A stretch of 55,556 nucleotides of DNA from Mycobacterium sp. 1423905.2 (GTDB lineage: Bacteria; Actinomycetota; Actinomycetes; Mycobacteriales; Mycobacteriaceae): the NCBI RefSeq assembly GCF_001673155.1, contig NZ_LZLE01000338.1, forward strand, positions 1-55,556, read 5' to 3'. The translations under genes were made by a program, and so were the position numbers. The notes under the pieces were generated by a model. The model ran no database searches. It was not told the DNA's origin and saw nothing but the letters and a program-made list of their open reading frames with translations. Each line of letters starts with the position of its first letter. Within the stretch, counting starts at the first letter, position 1. Of the stretch, positions 46,001 to 55,204 are shown in pieces.

Positions 46001-47287
46001 TCAGTGGAACTGACCCTCTTCGGTGGAGCCGGTCAGCGCCGTGGTCGACGAGGTGGGGTCGACCGTGGTGGCGATCCGGTCGAAGTAACCGGCACCGACC
46101 TCGCGCTGGTGCTTCGTCGCGGTGTAACCGCGCTCCTCGGCGGCGAACTCGCGCTCCTGCAACTCGACGTAGGCGCTCATCTGGTTGCGGGCGTACCCGT
46201 AGGCCAGGTCGAACATCGAGTAGTTGAGGGCGTGGAAGCCGGCCAGCGTGATGAACTGGAACTTGAAGCCCATCGACGCCAGCTCCTTCTGGAACTTCGC
46301 GATGGTCGCGTCGTCGAGGTGCTTCTTCCAGTTGAACGACGGCGAGCAGTTGTAGGCCAGCAGCTGGTCGGGGAACTCGGCCTTGACGCCCTCGGCGAAC
46401 TTGGCGGCCAGCTCGAGGTCCGGCGTGCCGGTCTCCATCCAGATCAGGTCGGAGTACGGCGCGTAGGCCTTGGCGCGCGCGATGCACGGCTCGAGACCGT
46501 TCTTGACCCGGTAGAACCCTTCCTTGGTCCGCTCACCGGTGATGAACGGCTGGTCGCGCTCGTCGACGTCGGAGGTGATCAGCGTTGCCGCCTCGGCGTC
46601 GGTCCGGGCGATCACGACGGTCGGAACGTCGGCCACGTCGGCGGCCAGGCGGGCCGAGGTCAGGGTGCGGATGTGCTGCTGGGTCGGGATGAGCACCTTG
46701 CCACCGAGGTGACCGCACTTCTTCTCCGAGGCCAGCTGGTCCTCCCAGTGCGAGCCGGCGACACCGGCCGCGATCATGGCCTTCTGCAGCTCGTAGACGT
46801 TGAGTGCACCACCGAAGCCGGCCTCACCGTCGGCGACGATCGGCACCAGCCAGTTCTCCACCGAGGTGTCGCCTTCGACCTTGGCGATCTCGTCGGCGCG
46901 CAGCAGCGCGTTGTTGATCCGGCGAACCACCTGGGGCACCGAGTTGGCGGGGTACAGGCTCTGGTCGGGGTAGGTGTGGCCGGAGAGGTTCGCGTCACCG
47001 GCGACCTGCCAACCCGACAGGTAGATGGCCTTCAGTCCCGCGCGGACCTGCTGGACGGCCATGTTGCCGGTCAGCGCGCCCAGCGCGTTGACGAATTCCA
47101 GGTCGTGCAGCTGGTTCCACAGCACCTCCGCGCCGCGGCGCGCCAGGGTGGCCTCTTCGACGACCGAGCCCTGCAGGGCGACGACGTCTTCGGCGGAGTA
47201 AGTGCGGGAGATGTTCTTCCAGCGCGGATTGGTGTCCCAGTCGTGCTGGATCTGCTCCGCACTCTTCGGGGTGCCAACGTCAGACAT
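46001..47287 (-). CDS. icl1: Isocitrate lyase 1
   Basis: Splits isocitrate to glyoxylate and succinate (glyoxylate shunt) and acts as methylisocitrate lyase in mycobacteria. 428 residues, the M. tuberculosis length. Catalytic loop KKCGHLGGK with C191; metal/substrate residues in [24 protein letters not shown], and [17 protein letters not shown] at 47287 after a GGAG site (GAAGGAGCC). Upstream region 47288-47550 holds no gene but several TTGCGAA-type motifs. Confidence 0.97.
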   Translation of the reverse strand: MSDVGTPKSAEQIQHDWDTNPRWKNISRTYSAEDVVALQGSVVEEATLARRGAEVLWNQLHDLEFVNALGALTGNMAVQQVRAGLKAIYLSGWQVAGDANLSGHTYPDQSLYPANSVPQVVRRINNALLRADEIAKVEGDTSVENWLVPIVADGEAGFGGALNVYELQKAMIAAGVAGSHWEDQLASEKKCGHLGGKVLIPTQQHIRTLTSARLAADVADVPTVVIARTDAEAATLITSDVDERDQPFITGERTKEGFYRVKNGLEPCIARAKAYAPYSDLIWMETGTPDLELAAKFAEGVKAEFPDQLLAYNCSPSFNWKKHLDDATIAKFQKELASMGFKFQFITLAGFHALNYSMFDLAYGYARNQMSAYVELQEREFAAEERGYTATKHQREVGAGYFDRIATTVDPTSSTTALTGSTEEGQFH

Positions 47288-47413
47288 GTGAGACGGCTCC
47301 TTCGGTGTTACTGATTGCTAAAAACCGCGCCATCCAGCGGGGCTAGTTGCTCAACTTCGCTGGGGTGCTAACTCGACGATGGCATAGCTTATCTATGCTG
47401 GTCCACCCATTTC

Positions 47414-47520
47414 ACTTGCGAATTTCGGCAATGACCCGCGGTCATTTTGCAAACCTTGCGAAGCCAGCAAGTAACTTAACCGTTACAGAAGCTACCGGTC
47501 AGTAACCGAAATTCGCAGGT
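47414..47520. promoter_or_regulatory. icl1 upstream control region with 15-bp inverted repeat and TTGCRAA motifs
   Basis: ACTTGCGAATTTCGG (47414-47428) and CCGAAATTCGCAGGT (47506-47520) form an inverted repeat with 14 of 15 matches, 77 bp apart. Between them lie TTTTGCAAA (47445-47453) and TTGCGAA (47456-47462). RamB of corynebacteria and mycobacteria recognises TTTGC-type sequences, so these are candidate RamB sites. The rest of 47288-47550 shows no gene. Confidence 0.6.
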
Positions 47521-47550
47521 CACCGGCAATTTACCGGGACAATCGTACGG

Positions 47551-48345
47551 TTAAAGAGTGAAGAGCGCGGCGACCGCTTTGGTCTCGTCACCGACGGCAT
47601 ATGTGAGCGTTCTAACAGTGCGGTCGGCCAGGCCCGGGCCGAACTGGTCGGTGGAACCGGCCGGGTGCACGTGGCTGATGATCTCGAGCTTGTCGCCCAG
47701 CGCGACCGGCGCCTCGTGCTCGATGGTGACGCGCAGGGGCGCGTCGAGCAGTTCGGGGTGGGAGAACAAGTAGTCCTCGATCACGCTCCAGTACACCGAG
47801 TTGTTCATGTGGTCGAACAGGTCGATGTCGGTGACCCGCACCGGGAATTCGTGGATCTCCACCGCGTCGTCGCGGCTGCCGGGCTTGAGATAGCCCTTCC
47901 AGCGCAACCGGTCGACGGACGTGGTTTTGTGCAGCCCGGCCAGGAAGTCGTCGGCGATGCGCGACGGCATCTGCGTCTCGCGGTTGATGTTGATCCAGAA
48001 CGCCTCGGATTCGATGAGGCCACCCTTGCGACCGTCGATGCGGACCCGCATCTCGCACCACCGGTTCGAGGTGCCCGAACACCAGCGGCGGCAGCGCAGC
48101 ATGTCCTGGAATTCGATGGGCCGGATCAGGTCGACCATGGTGCGCCGGACGATCCACAGCGGATGGGTCTCCTCGAAACCCATCTCGCGCAGTTGGTCCT
48201 GGCCGATGTCCTGGATGTGCCGGCAGGCCGCGTCCAATCGCAGCCGGCCGGTGCGGTCGATGTCGCCGACGCGCAGCGGCCATTCGCGATCGAACACGTC
48301 GGGGTGGCCGTCGGGCACGGGCATCAACTTTTTGTCCAGGCTCAC
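47551..48345 (-). CDS. Acyl-ACP thioesterase family protein (Rv0466-like)
   Basis: 264 residues, two hot-dog repeats of the FatA/FatB-like family. N-terminal: FDREWPLRVGDIDRTGRLRLDAACRHIQDIGQDQL and WIVRRTMVDLIRPIEF. C-terminal: VRVTDIDLFDHMNNSVYWSVIEDYL, where the Asn-X-His-like motif region is HMNNSVYW. It would release fatty acids from ACP; the role in mycobacteria is unsettled. GTG at 48345 has GGGGAG 7 bases upstream and gives the M. tuberculosis length; ATG at 48360 sits too close to AGGAGG. Divergent from ramB. Confidence 0.87.
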   Translation of the reverse strand: MSLDKKLMPVPDGHPDVFDREWPLRVGDIDRTGRLRLDAACRHIQDIGQDQLREMGFEETHPLWIVRRTMVDLIRPIEFQDMLRCRRWCSGTSNRWCEMRVRIDGRKGGLIESEAFWININRETQMPSRIADDFLAGLHKTTSVDRLRWKGYLKPGSRDDAVEIHEFPVRVTDIDLFDHMNNSVYWSVIEDYLFSHPELLDAPLRVTIEHEAPVALGDKLEIISHVHPAGSTDQFGPGLADRTVRTLTYAVGDETKAVAALFTL

Positions 48346-48449
48346 GGCGCTGCTCCCCATTTCCTCCTCGGACGAACCCCAGGCTTCTGCTGCGGACCTC
48401 GATGCGAATCATGCCAACGACCACAACGAAACACCAACCTGACTCGTCA

Positions 48450-48478
48450 TGCGAAGACTGCGAACCCGATCTTCGCAA
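48450..48478. promoter_or_regulatory. TGCGAA repeat cluster before ramB
   Basis: TGCGAA at 48450 and 48459 (9-bp period) and the inverted TTCGCAA at 48472-48478, ending 20 bp before the GTG of ramB. The same TTGCGAA core occurs upstream of icl1, suggesting RamB binds both (inference). Confidence 0.5.
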
Positions 48479-48497
48479 CCGGCGTACGCTGGGCGAA

Positions 48498-49916
48498 GTG
48501 TCCAAGACGTTCGTCGGCTCGCGGGTGCGCCAGCTGCGCAGCGAGCGCGGCTTCAGCCAGGCGGCCCTGGCCCAGATGCTCGACATCTCCCCGAGTTACC
48601 TCAACCAGATCGAACACGACGTCCGCCCGCTGACGGTGGCGGTGCTGCTGCGCATCACCGAGGTGTTCGGTGTCGACGCGACCTTCTTCGCCTCCCAGGA
48701 CGACACCCGGCTGGTTGCCGAACTGCGTGAGGTCACCACCGACCGCGACCTGGATCTGGACATCGACGCGCGCGAGGTCGCCGAGATGGTCAACGCGCAT
48801 CCCGCCCTGGCCCGCGCGGTGGTCAACTTGCACCGGCGGTATCGGATCACCACCGCGCAACTGGCCGCCGCCACCGAGGAGCGGTTCTCCGACGGCAGCA
48901 GCGGCACCGGGTCGATCACCATGCCGCACGAAGAGGTGCGCGATTACTTCTACCAACGGCAGAACTATCTGCACGAGTTGGATACCGCCGCCGAAGACCT
49001 GACCATCCGGATGCGGATGCATCACGGCGACCTGGCCCGCGAGTTGACCCGCCGACTCAGCGAGGTGCACGGGGTGCACATCAACCGGCGAATCGATCTG
49101 GGTGACACGGTGTTGCATCGCTACGACCCGGCGACCAAGACGCTGGAGATCAGCAATCACCTCGGCCCGGGTCAGCAGGTGTTCAAGATGGCGGCCGAGT
49201 TGGCCTACCTGGAGTTCGGCGATCTCATCGACAGCATGGTCGCCGACGGCAAGTTCACCAGTGACGAGTCCCGCACGCTCGCCCGGCTGGGCCTGGCCAA
49301 CTACTTCGCCGCGGCCGCGGTGCTGCCCTACCGCCAATTCCACGACGTCGCGGAGAACTTCCGCTACGACGTCGAGCGGCTCTCGGCGTTCTATTCGGTC
49401 AGCTACGAGACCATCGCACACCGGCTCTCGACGCTGCAGCGGCCCACGATGCGGGGCGTCCCATTCTCCTTCGTCCGGGTCGACCGCGCCGGAAACATGT
49501 CAAAACGCCAGTCCGCCACGGGTTTTCACTTCTCCTCCAGCGGAGGCACCTGCCCGTTGTGGAATGTCTACGAGACGTTCGCCAACCCCGGCAAGATCTC
49601 GGTGCAGATCGCCCAGATGCCCGACGGCCGCAACTACATGTGGGTGGCTCGCACCGTCGAACGCCGCGCCGCCCGGTATGGTCAGCCAGGAAAAACCTTC
49701 GCGATCGGGCTAGGCTGCGAACTTCGCCACGCGCACCGACTCGTCTACTCGGAAGGACTCGACTTGTCCGGCGATATCGCCACCCCGATCGGCGCTGGTT
49801 GCCGGGTCTGTGAACGCGACAACTGTCCGCAACGCGCCTTCCCCGCCCTGGGCCGTGCGCTGGATCTCGACGAACACCGCAGCACGGTGTCGCCCTACCT
49901 GGTCAAGCACGCATGA
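48498..49916 (+). CDS. ramB: Transcription regulator RamB (acetate/glyoxylate metabolism)
   Basis: 472 residues. N-terminal XRE-type HTH at about 5-62 (VGSRVRQLRSERGFSQAALAQMLDISPSYLNQIEHDVRPLTVAVLLRITEVFG). The middle is an IrrE/ImmA-like region (AAELAYLEFGDLI, LARLGLANYFAAAAVLPYRQFHDVAENFRYDVERLSAFYSVSYETIAHRL). The C-terminal DUF2083 has cysteines (GCRVCERDNCPQRAFP) typical of the ScfR/RamB group. It represses icl in relatives. GTG at 48498 gives the family length; upstream in-frame ATGs at 48402/48411 would add a Cys-rich leader lacking conservation. Confidence 0.92.
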   Translation: MSKTFVGSRVRQLRSERGFSQAALAQMLDISPSYLNQIEHDVRPLTVAVLLRITEVFGVDATFFASQDDTRLVAELREVTTDRDLDLDIDAREVAEMVNAHPALARAVVNLHRRYRITTAQLAAATEERFSDGSSGTGSITMPHEEVRDYFYQRQNYLHELDTAAEDLTIRMRMHHGDLARELTRRLSEVHGVHINRRIDLGDTVLHRYDPATKTLEISNHLGPGQQVFKMAAELAYLEFGDLIDSMVADGKFTSDESRTLARLGLANYFAAAAVLPYRQFHDVAENFRYDVERLSAFYSVSYETIAHRLSTLQRPTMRGVPFSFVRVDRAGNMSKRQSATGFHFSSSGGTCPLWNVYETFANPGKISVQIAQMPDGRNYMWVARTVERRAARYGQPGKTFAIGLGCELRHAHRLVYSEGLDLSGDIATPIGAGCRVCERDNCPQRAFPALGRALDLDEHRSTVSPYLVKHA

Positions 49917-50482
49917 CCGCCGGTACACCGCAACGGATTCCGTCCGGCCGGTTCCGCCAACTCGGACCGGTCAACTGGGTGCTCGCCAAGCTGGGCGCGC
50001 GCACGGTGCGCGCTCCGGAGATGCATCTGTTCACCACGCTGGGCTACCGCCAGTCGCTGTTTTGGGCGTGGCTGCTCTATGGCGCCCGCCTGCTGCGGGG
50101 ACGTCTTCCGCGGGCCGACACCGAGTTGGTGATCCTGCGGGTGGCGCACCTGCGCGACTGTGAGTACGAGCTGCAGCATCATCGCCGCATGGCGCGCTCG
50201 CTGGGTCTGGATGCCAACCTGCAGGCCGCCATCTTCGCCTGGCCCGAGGCGCCAGATGGCAAGGGCCCCAGGGCAGTGCTGAGCGCCCGCCAACAGGCGC
50301 TGCTGAAGGCGACCGACGAGTTGGTGCGGGATCGCTCGGTCAGCGCCGCCACCTGGCAGCAGCTGGCCGCACACCTCAATCGGCCTCGATTGATCGAATT
50401 CTGTTTGCTGGCAACCCAATACGACGGGCTGGCGGCCACCATCCACACACTGGGCGTCCCGCTGGACAATCCCGACGACTGA
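49913..50482 (+). CDS. Carboxymuconolactone decarboxylase/AhpD-like protein (Rv0464c-like)
   Basis: 189-residue AhpD-like helical protein. The core reads ELVILRVAHLRDCEYELQHHRRMARSLGL: the proton-relay Glu, one Cys and the His are kept, but the second Cys of the AhpD CxxC pair is absent (CEYE), so a peroxidase-adaptor role is doubtful. ATGA overlap with ramB couples them. Function unknown. Confidence 0.85.
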   Translation: MTAGTPQRIPSGRFRQLGPVNWVLAKLGARTVRAPEMHLFTTLGYRQSLFWAWLLYGARLLRGRLPRADTELVILRVAHLRDCEYELQHHRRMARSLGLDANLQAAIFAWPEAPDGKGPRAVLSARQQALLKATDELVRDRSVSAATWQQLAAHLNRPRLIEFCLLATQYDGLAATIHTLGVPLDNPDD

Positions 50483-50486
50483 TTGG

Positions 50487-50762
50487 TCAGAACGTGATGT
50501 CGGCCAGCACGGCCAACGTCAGCACCAGCGGCAGAACCGGCAAGCCGAACACGAACGCCGACCACGCGTACTTGCGGCGCCAGCGCATGAGCAGCCCGCC
50601 CACCGCGGCACCGACCGCCAGCGCCAGCGACAGCAGCAGGATCGCTACGCTCCAGCGGCCCACGGTGGTCAGGTCTTCGCCGATCGAGATGGCGACCAGC
50701 CACAACACGTAACCGGTCGCCATACCGCCGATCGCGCCTATCGCTGTTTGGTTCCGAATCAT
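50487..50762 (-). CDS. Small membrane protein (Rv0463-like)
   Basis: 91 residues, three hydrophobic helices: IGAIGGMATGYVLWLVAISI, WSVAILLLSLALAVGAAVGGLLM and AFVFGLPVLPLVLTLAVLADI. Unknown function; placed just after lpdC (4 bp) on the same strand, and convergent with the AhpD-like gene (4 bp). Confidence 0.8.
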   Translation of the reverse strand: MIRNQTAIGAIGGMATGYVLWLVAISIGEDLTTVGRWSVAILLLSLALAVGAAVGGLLMRWRRKYAWSAFVFGLPVLPLVLTLAVLADITF

Positions 50763-50766
50763 CGCG

Positions 50767-52161
50767 TCAGAAGTTGATCATGTGGCCGGTCAGGCCGTGG
50801 AAGCACTCCTGCAGCGCCTCGGACATGGTCGGGTGCGTGTGGACGTTGCGGGCCAGCTCGGTGGCAGTCAAGTCCCACTTCTGGGCCAGGGTGAGTTCCG
50901 GCAGCAACTCCGACACGTCATGGCCCACCAGGTGGCCGCCCAGCAGCTCGCCGTACTTGGCGTCGGCGACCAGCTTCACGAAGCCGCTAGGGTCGCCCAT
51001 GCCGTGGGCTTTGCCGTTGGCGGTGAACGGGAACTTGGCGACCACGACGTCGTAGCCTTCGTCGCGGGCCTGCTGCTCGGTGAGCCCGAAGCTGGCGACC
51101 TGCGGTTGGCAGAACGTGGCGCGCGGCATCATGCGGTAGTCTCCGAGCGCCAAAGTCTCTGCGCCGGCAATGGTTTCGGCCGCGACGACGCCCTGCGCCT
51201 CGGCCACGTGAGCCAGCTGCAGCTTGCCGGTCACGTCGCCGATGGCGTAGATGTGCGACACGGATGTCTGCATGTAGTCACCGATGCCGATGGCCCTGCG
51301 GTCGTTCAACTCGACGCCGGCCTTGTCCAGGCCGTAGCCCTCGACGTTGGGCACGAACCCGATGGCCTGTAATACCTTGTCGGCCTTGAGTTCCTGGGAT
51401 TTTCCGTCCTTGCTGACGGTGACGGTGACTTCAGAGCCGTCGTCGGAGATGGATTCGACCTTGGTGCCGGTCATGATTTTCACGCCCAGCTTCTTGAACT
51501 GCTTCTCGATCTCTTTGGACACCTCGGCGTCCTCGTTCGGCAGGGCGCGCGGCAAAAACTCCACGATCGTCACGTCGACGCCGTAGTTCTTCATGACATA
51601 GCCGAACTCCATGCCCACCGCTCCGGCACCGGCGATGACGATGGACTTCGGCAGTTCGCGCTCCATGATCTGCTCTTCGTAGGTGACGACGTTCTCCGAC
51701 AGCGACGTGCCCGGAACCAGGCGGGTGCTCGCACCGGTGGCGATGATGACGTTGTCGAAGGTGACCTCTTCGGTGCCGCCTTCATTGAGCTCGACCGACA
51801 AGGTGTGCGCGTCGGTGAACTTGCCGTAGCCATGGATCTCGGTGATCTTGTTCTTCTTCATCAGGAAGTGCACGCCCGCCACACGGCCTTCGGCCACCTT
51901 GCGGCTGCGGTCATAGGCGACCCCGTAGTCGAAGGTTGCGTCGCCGCTCATGCCAAAGGTCTTGGCCTCTTTGGTGAAGATGTGGACCAGTTCGGCGTTG
52001 CGCAGTAAAGCTTTGGACGGGATGCAGCCGACGTTGAGGCAAACCCCGCCCCAGTACTTCGGTTCGACGACTGCGGTGTTCAGTCCGAGCTGCGCGGCGC
52101 GGATGGCTGCGACATATCCGCCGGGACCGGCTCCGAGGACGACGACGTCATAGTGGGTCAC
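50767..52161 (-). CDS. lpdC: Dihydrolipoamide dehydrogenase (E3)
   Basis: 464 residues, the M. tuberculosis length. FAD motif [21 protein letters not shown], redox disulfide C41/C46 ([16 protein letters not shown]), NAD motif [38 protein letters not shown], and catalytic His-Glu ([13 protein letters not shown]). Serves pyruvate and branched-chain dehydrogenase complexes and the peroxynitrite reductase system in M. tuberculosis. GTG at 52161 is preferred over GTG at 52170 for length. Confidence 0.97.
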   Translation of the reverse strand: MTHYDVVVLGAGPGGYVAAIRAAQLGLNTAVVEPKYWGGVCLNVGCIPSKALLRNAELVHIFTKEAKTFGMSGDATFDYGVAYDRSRKVAEGRVAGVHFLMKKNKITEIHGYGKFTDAHTLSVELNEGGTEEVTFDNVIIATGASTRLVPGTSLSENVVTYEEQIMERELPKSIVIAGAGAVGMEFGYVMKNYGVDVTIVEFLPRALPNEDAEVSKEIEKQFKKLGVKIMTGTKVESISDDGSEVTVTVSKDGKSQELKADKVLQAIGFVPNVEGYGLDKAGVELNDRRAIGIGDYMQTSVSHIYAIGDVTGKLQLAHVAEAQGVVAAETIAGAETLALGDYRMMPRATFCQPQVASFGLTEQQARDEGYDVVVAKFPFTANGKAHGMGDPSGFVKLVADAKYGELLGGHLVGHDVSELLPELTLAQKWDLTATELARNVHTHPTMSEALQECFHGLTGHMINF

Positions 52162-52186
52162 GGCAACCACCCTAGTGGGCGGCTAC

Positions 52187-52834
52187 CTAGTACGGCAGCA
52201 CGCCGACCAGGCAGCGGGTCGCCCGCTCGCAGTAGAAGTAGCCGTACAGCGGTGCGGCGGCGGCCAGGGAGGCGAACGGGCCGGACATCACCGCCAGCGA
52301 CAGCGCGGTGAGCATCGGCCTGCCCTGCACCAGGGACAGCAGCAGGGCCGCCACGGTGCAGGCCATGACGTAGACCAGCACGACGAACATCGGCGCCGTC
52401 TTGTCGATGGTGTGATACCACCAGTAGTACAAGCTCAGCCCGAACTGTGCCGCGCCGAACCACACGCCGAGCAGCAACAGGGCGAATTTCCACCACTTGA
52501 GGTAGCTGTAGCGGCCTGGCACCGTCACCGGCGCGGCGGGCACCTCGGGTGCCGGGTCGGCGTCGGCGGCGGCCGGCTCTGGCTCGGGCTCGGTTTTCGG
52601 CTGGGCCGACTCGGGCTTGGGCGGCGCCTTATCCCGGAGATCGGTCAACGCGACGAACGGCTCCGAGTCGTCGTCGAAGTCCGGGACGAACGGCACCGAG
52701 GGTTCGCCGTCCTCGAATTCCGGCCGCGGCCGCAGCGAGTGCTCGCCGGTGTCGAACTCGGGCACGAACGGTTCGGTGCCGGGGCCGGCGTCGGGTTCCT
52801 TATCCGCGGATTCGTCAGCGGCTCGGTCAGCCAC
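52187..52834 (-). CDS. Membrane protein with acidic N-terminus (Rv0461-like)
   Basis: 215 residues. Residues 1-105 are acidic and Pro-rich (EPFVPEFDTGEH, VPFVPDFDDDSEPFVAL repeats). Then come about three membrane helices (WKFALLLLGVWFGAAQFGLSLYYWW, MFVVLVYVMACTVAALLLSLV, LSLAVMSGPFASLAAAAPLYGYFY). Unknown function. GTG at 52834 overlaps the upstream gene by 8 bases (GTGGCTGA); the frame to 52888 is a read-through of the neighbour in another frame. Confidence 0.8.
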   Translation of the reverse strand: MADRAADESADKEPDAGPGTEPFVPEFDTGEHSLRPRPEFEDGEPSVPFVPDFDDDSEPFVALTDLRDKAPPKPESAQPKTEPEPEPAAADADPAPEVPAAPVTVPGRYSYLKWWKFALLLLGVWFGAAQFGLSLYYWWYHTIDKTAPMFVVLVYVMACTVAALLLSLVQGRPMLTALSLAVMSGPFASLAAAAPLYGYFYCERATRCLVGVLPY

Positions 52835-53105
52835 TGCGGACCACCTGCAGCGCCACCAGCACACCGAACCAGCCGGGTGCCAGTGCAATGAGGAACGCCC
52901 CCAGCAACGTGACCCACCGGCGTCCGGAGAACAGGATCGCCGACATGCCGATCACGCTGGGAACCCCAACCACCAGGGCGACGACGAGTTCTGGGCGCAA
53001 CCGGGTGTGCACCAGCACAGCGGCTGCCACCCCGGCCAACTGGCCCACCGCCACGCCGACCAACATGGCGCCAGTCAGCAGCCATGCCCGGGGTAGCGGA
53101 ATCAC
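52827..53105 (-). CDS. Small hydrophobic membrane protein (Rv0460-like)
   Basis: 92 residues almost wholly hydrophobic with three helices: AWLLTGAMLVGVAVGQLAGVAAAVLV, LVVALVVGVPSVIGMSAILF and VTLLGAFLIALAPGWFGVLVAL. Unknown function. ATG at 53105, 20 bp after the DUF779 gene; coupled to the following membrane gene. Confidence 0.8.
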   Translation of the reverse strand: MIPLPRAWLLTGAMLVGVAVGQLAGVAAAVLVHTRLRPELVVALVVGVPSVIGMSAILFSGRRWVTLLGAFLIALAPGWFGVLVALQVVRSG

Positions 53106-53125
53106 GGTGTACGACCTTACTGCGG

Positions 53126-53620
53126 CTACGGCCTAGAGACCGGGCACGTTCCCGGCGCGTTGTCCGCTATCACCTCGCCTCGGGCGTTAGGCCGCGCACC
53201 CCGCTCATAGGTCGCGCCGGTGATCACCGGGGTCGCCGCCAATAGTGCGTTCTCGGCGTCGCTGAACACCCGGCCGCGGCTGAGGAACCGCACTCCTTCG
53301 GGTGCTTCCAGGCTGAATCCACCGCCGCGGCCGGGGACTACGTCGATGACCAGTTGGGTGTGCTTCCACGCTTCGTACTGCGCACCGGAGATCCACACCG
53401 GAACTCCGTCCGGTCCCACGTCCAACACCCCGAGCAGCACGTCACGGTCACCGACCAGGAAGTCCCCGCTCGGGTAACACATCGGCGAGGAGCCGTCGCA
53501 GCACCCGCCAGACTGGTGAAACATCACCGGGCCGTGCTGATCCTGCAGTCGCGCCAGCAGCGCCGCGGCGGCGGCGGTGATCAGCGCTCCCGGCGGTGCG
53601 GCGGACGTCCCCGCGCCCAT
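53126..53620 (-). CDS. DUF779 protein, aldehyde dehydrogenase partner (Rv0459-like)
   Basis: 164 residues. DUF779 core VMFHQSGGCCDGSSPMCYPSGDF, rich in Cys, then VWISGAQYEAWKHTQLVIDVVPGRGGGFSLE. DUF779 proteins are almost always encoded with NAD aldehyde dehydrogenases; here the ATG overlaps the dehydrogenase stop (TGATG). Likely a maturation or stability factor of that enzyme (inference). The open frame to 53839 is a shadow. Confidence 0.88.
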   Translation of the reverse strand: MGAGTSAAPPGALITAAAAALLARLQDQHGPVMFHQSGGCCDGSSPMCYPSGDFLVGDRDVLLGVLDVGPDGVPVWISGAQYEAWKHTQLVIDVVPGRGGGFSLEAPEGVRFLSRGRVFSDAENALLAATPVITGATYERGARPNARGEVIADNAPGTCPVSRP

Positions 53621-55143
53621 CAGAACAGCCCGAGCGCCTTCTCGGAGTAGGACACCATCAGGTTCTTGGTCTGCTGGTAGTGCTCGAGCGCCATCTTGTG
53701 GCACTCCCGGCCGAACCCCGACAGCTTGTAGCCGCCGAACGCGGCGTGCGGGGGGTAGACGTGGTAGCAGTTCACCCACACCCGCCCGGCCTTGATCTCC
53801 CGGCCGGCCCGGTAGGCGGTGTTGCCGTCCCGGCTCCACACCCCGGCGCCCAAGCCGTAGAGAGTGTCGTTGGCGATGCCCATGGCGTCGTCGTAGTCCT
53901 GGAACGGTGTCACGGCGACCACCGGCCCGAAGATCTCCTCCTGGAAGATCCGCATCTTGTTGTTGCCGCTGAAGATGGTGGGCTGCATGTAGTACCCGCC
54001 CGACAGGTCGCCACCGAGTTCGGCGCGCTCGCCGCCGGTGATCAGCTTGGCGCCCTCGTCCTTGCCAATCTCGATGTAGGACAGGATCTTTTCCAGCTGG
54101 TCGTTGGAGGCCTGCGACCCGAGCATGGTCTCGGTGTCCAGCGGATCACCCTGCCGGACCGCCTTGGTGCGGATCGCGGCGAGTTCGAGGAACTCGTCGT
54201 GAATGTCGGCCTGGATCAGGCTGCGCGACGGGCAGGTGCACACCTCGCCCTGGTTGAGCGCGAACAGCGTGAACCCTTCCAGCGCCTTGTCCTGGAAGTC
54301 GTCATGGGCGGCCATCACGTCGGAGAAGAAGATGTTCGGGCTCTTGCCGCCCAATTCCAGGGTTACCGGGATCAGGTTCTGGGAGGCGTATTGCATGATG
54401 AGCCGCCCGGTGGTGGTTTCGCCGGTGAACGCGACCTTGGCGATGCGGTTGCTCGACGCCAAGGGCTTGCCGGCTTCGGCGCCGAAGCCGTTGACGACGT
54501 TGACGACCCCCGGCGGCAGGAGGTCACCGATCAGCGACATCAGGTACAGCACCGACGCCGGGGTCTGCTCAGCCGGCTTGAGGACCACGGTGTTGCCGGC
54601 CGCCAGCGCCGGCGCCAATTTCCAGGCGCCCATCAGAATCGGGAAGTTCCACGGAATGATCTGGCCGACCACCCCGAGCGGTTCGTGGAAGTGGTAGGCC
54701 ACGGTGTCCTCGTCGACCTGGGACAGCGAGCCTTCCTGGGTCCGGATCGCCGCCGCGAAATACCGGAAATGATCGGCGGCCAACGGGATGTCGGCGGCTA
54801 GGGCCTCGCGAACCGGTTTGCCGTTGTCCCACACTTCGGCCACCGCCAGCGCGGCGGTGTGCTCGTCGATGCGGTCGGCGATCTTGCTCAGGATCGCCGC
54901 GCGCTTGGCCGGCGAGGTTTTGGCCCATCCCGGCGCCGCGGCGTGGGCGGCGTCCAGCGCCTTGTCCACATCGGCCTCGTCCGAACGCGGGATCTCGCAG
55001 AACGGCTGGCCGGTGACCGGCGTCGGGTTCTCGAAGTAACGGCCTTGTGCCGGCGCGACCCATTCACCTCCGATGAAGTTTCCGTACCGCGACTCAAAGG
55101 ACATCAGCGCTCCGGCAGAACCCGGACGCGAAAAGACAGTCAT
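53620..55143 (-). CDS. NAD-dependent aldehyde dehydrogenase (Rv0458-like)
   Basis: 507 residues. Catalytic Glu in [14 protein letters not shown], catalytic Cys in [13 protein letters not shown], cofactor segment [34 protein letters not shown], and [11 protein letters not shown]. Belongs to the acetaldehyde/propionaldehyde-type group that pairs with DUF779. Oxidises aliphatic aldehydes to acids. ATG at 55143 after AGAGGAGCC. Divergent from the prolyl oligopeptidase gene, with a 61-bp intergenic region. Confidence 0.94.
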   Translation of the reverse strand: MTVFSRPGSAGALMSFESRYGNFIGGEWVAPAQGRYFENPTPVTGQPFCEIPRSDEADVDKALDAAHAAAPGWAKTSPAKRAAILSKIADRIDEHTAALAVAEVWDNGKPVREALAADIPLAADHFRYFAAAIRTQEGSLSQVDEDTVAYHFHEPLGVVGQIIPWNFPILMGAWKLAPALAAGNTVVLKPAEQTPASVLYLMSLIGDLLPPGVVNVVNGFGAEAGKPLASSNRIAKVAFTGETTTGRLIMQYASQNLIPVTLELGGKSPNIFFSDVMAAHDDFQDKALEGFTLFALNQGEVCTCPSRSLIQADIHDEFLELAAIRTKAVRQGDPLDTETMLGSQASNDQLEKILSYIEIGKDEGAKLITGGERAELGGDLSGGYYMQPTIFSGNNKMRIFQEEIFGPVVAVTPFQDYDDAMGIANDTLYGLGAGVWSRDGNTAYRAGREIKAGRVWVNCYHVYPPHAAFGGYKLSGFGRECHKMALEHYQQTKNLMVSYSEKALGLF

Positions 55144-55204
55144 GGGTTTTCGGCTCCTCTTTGAAGACTATGTAATACAGCTCACACTACCGCCGCAGGA
55201 CACA

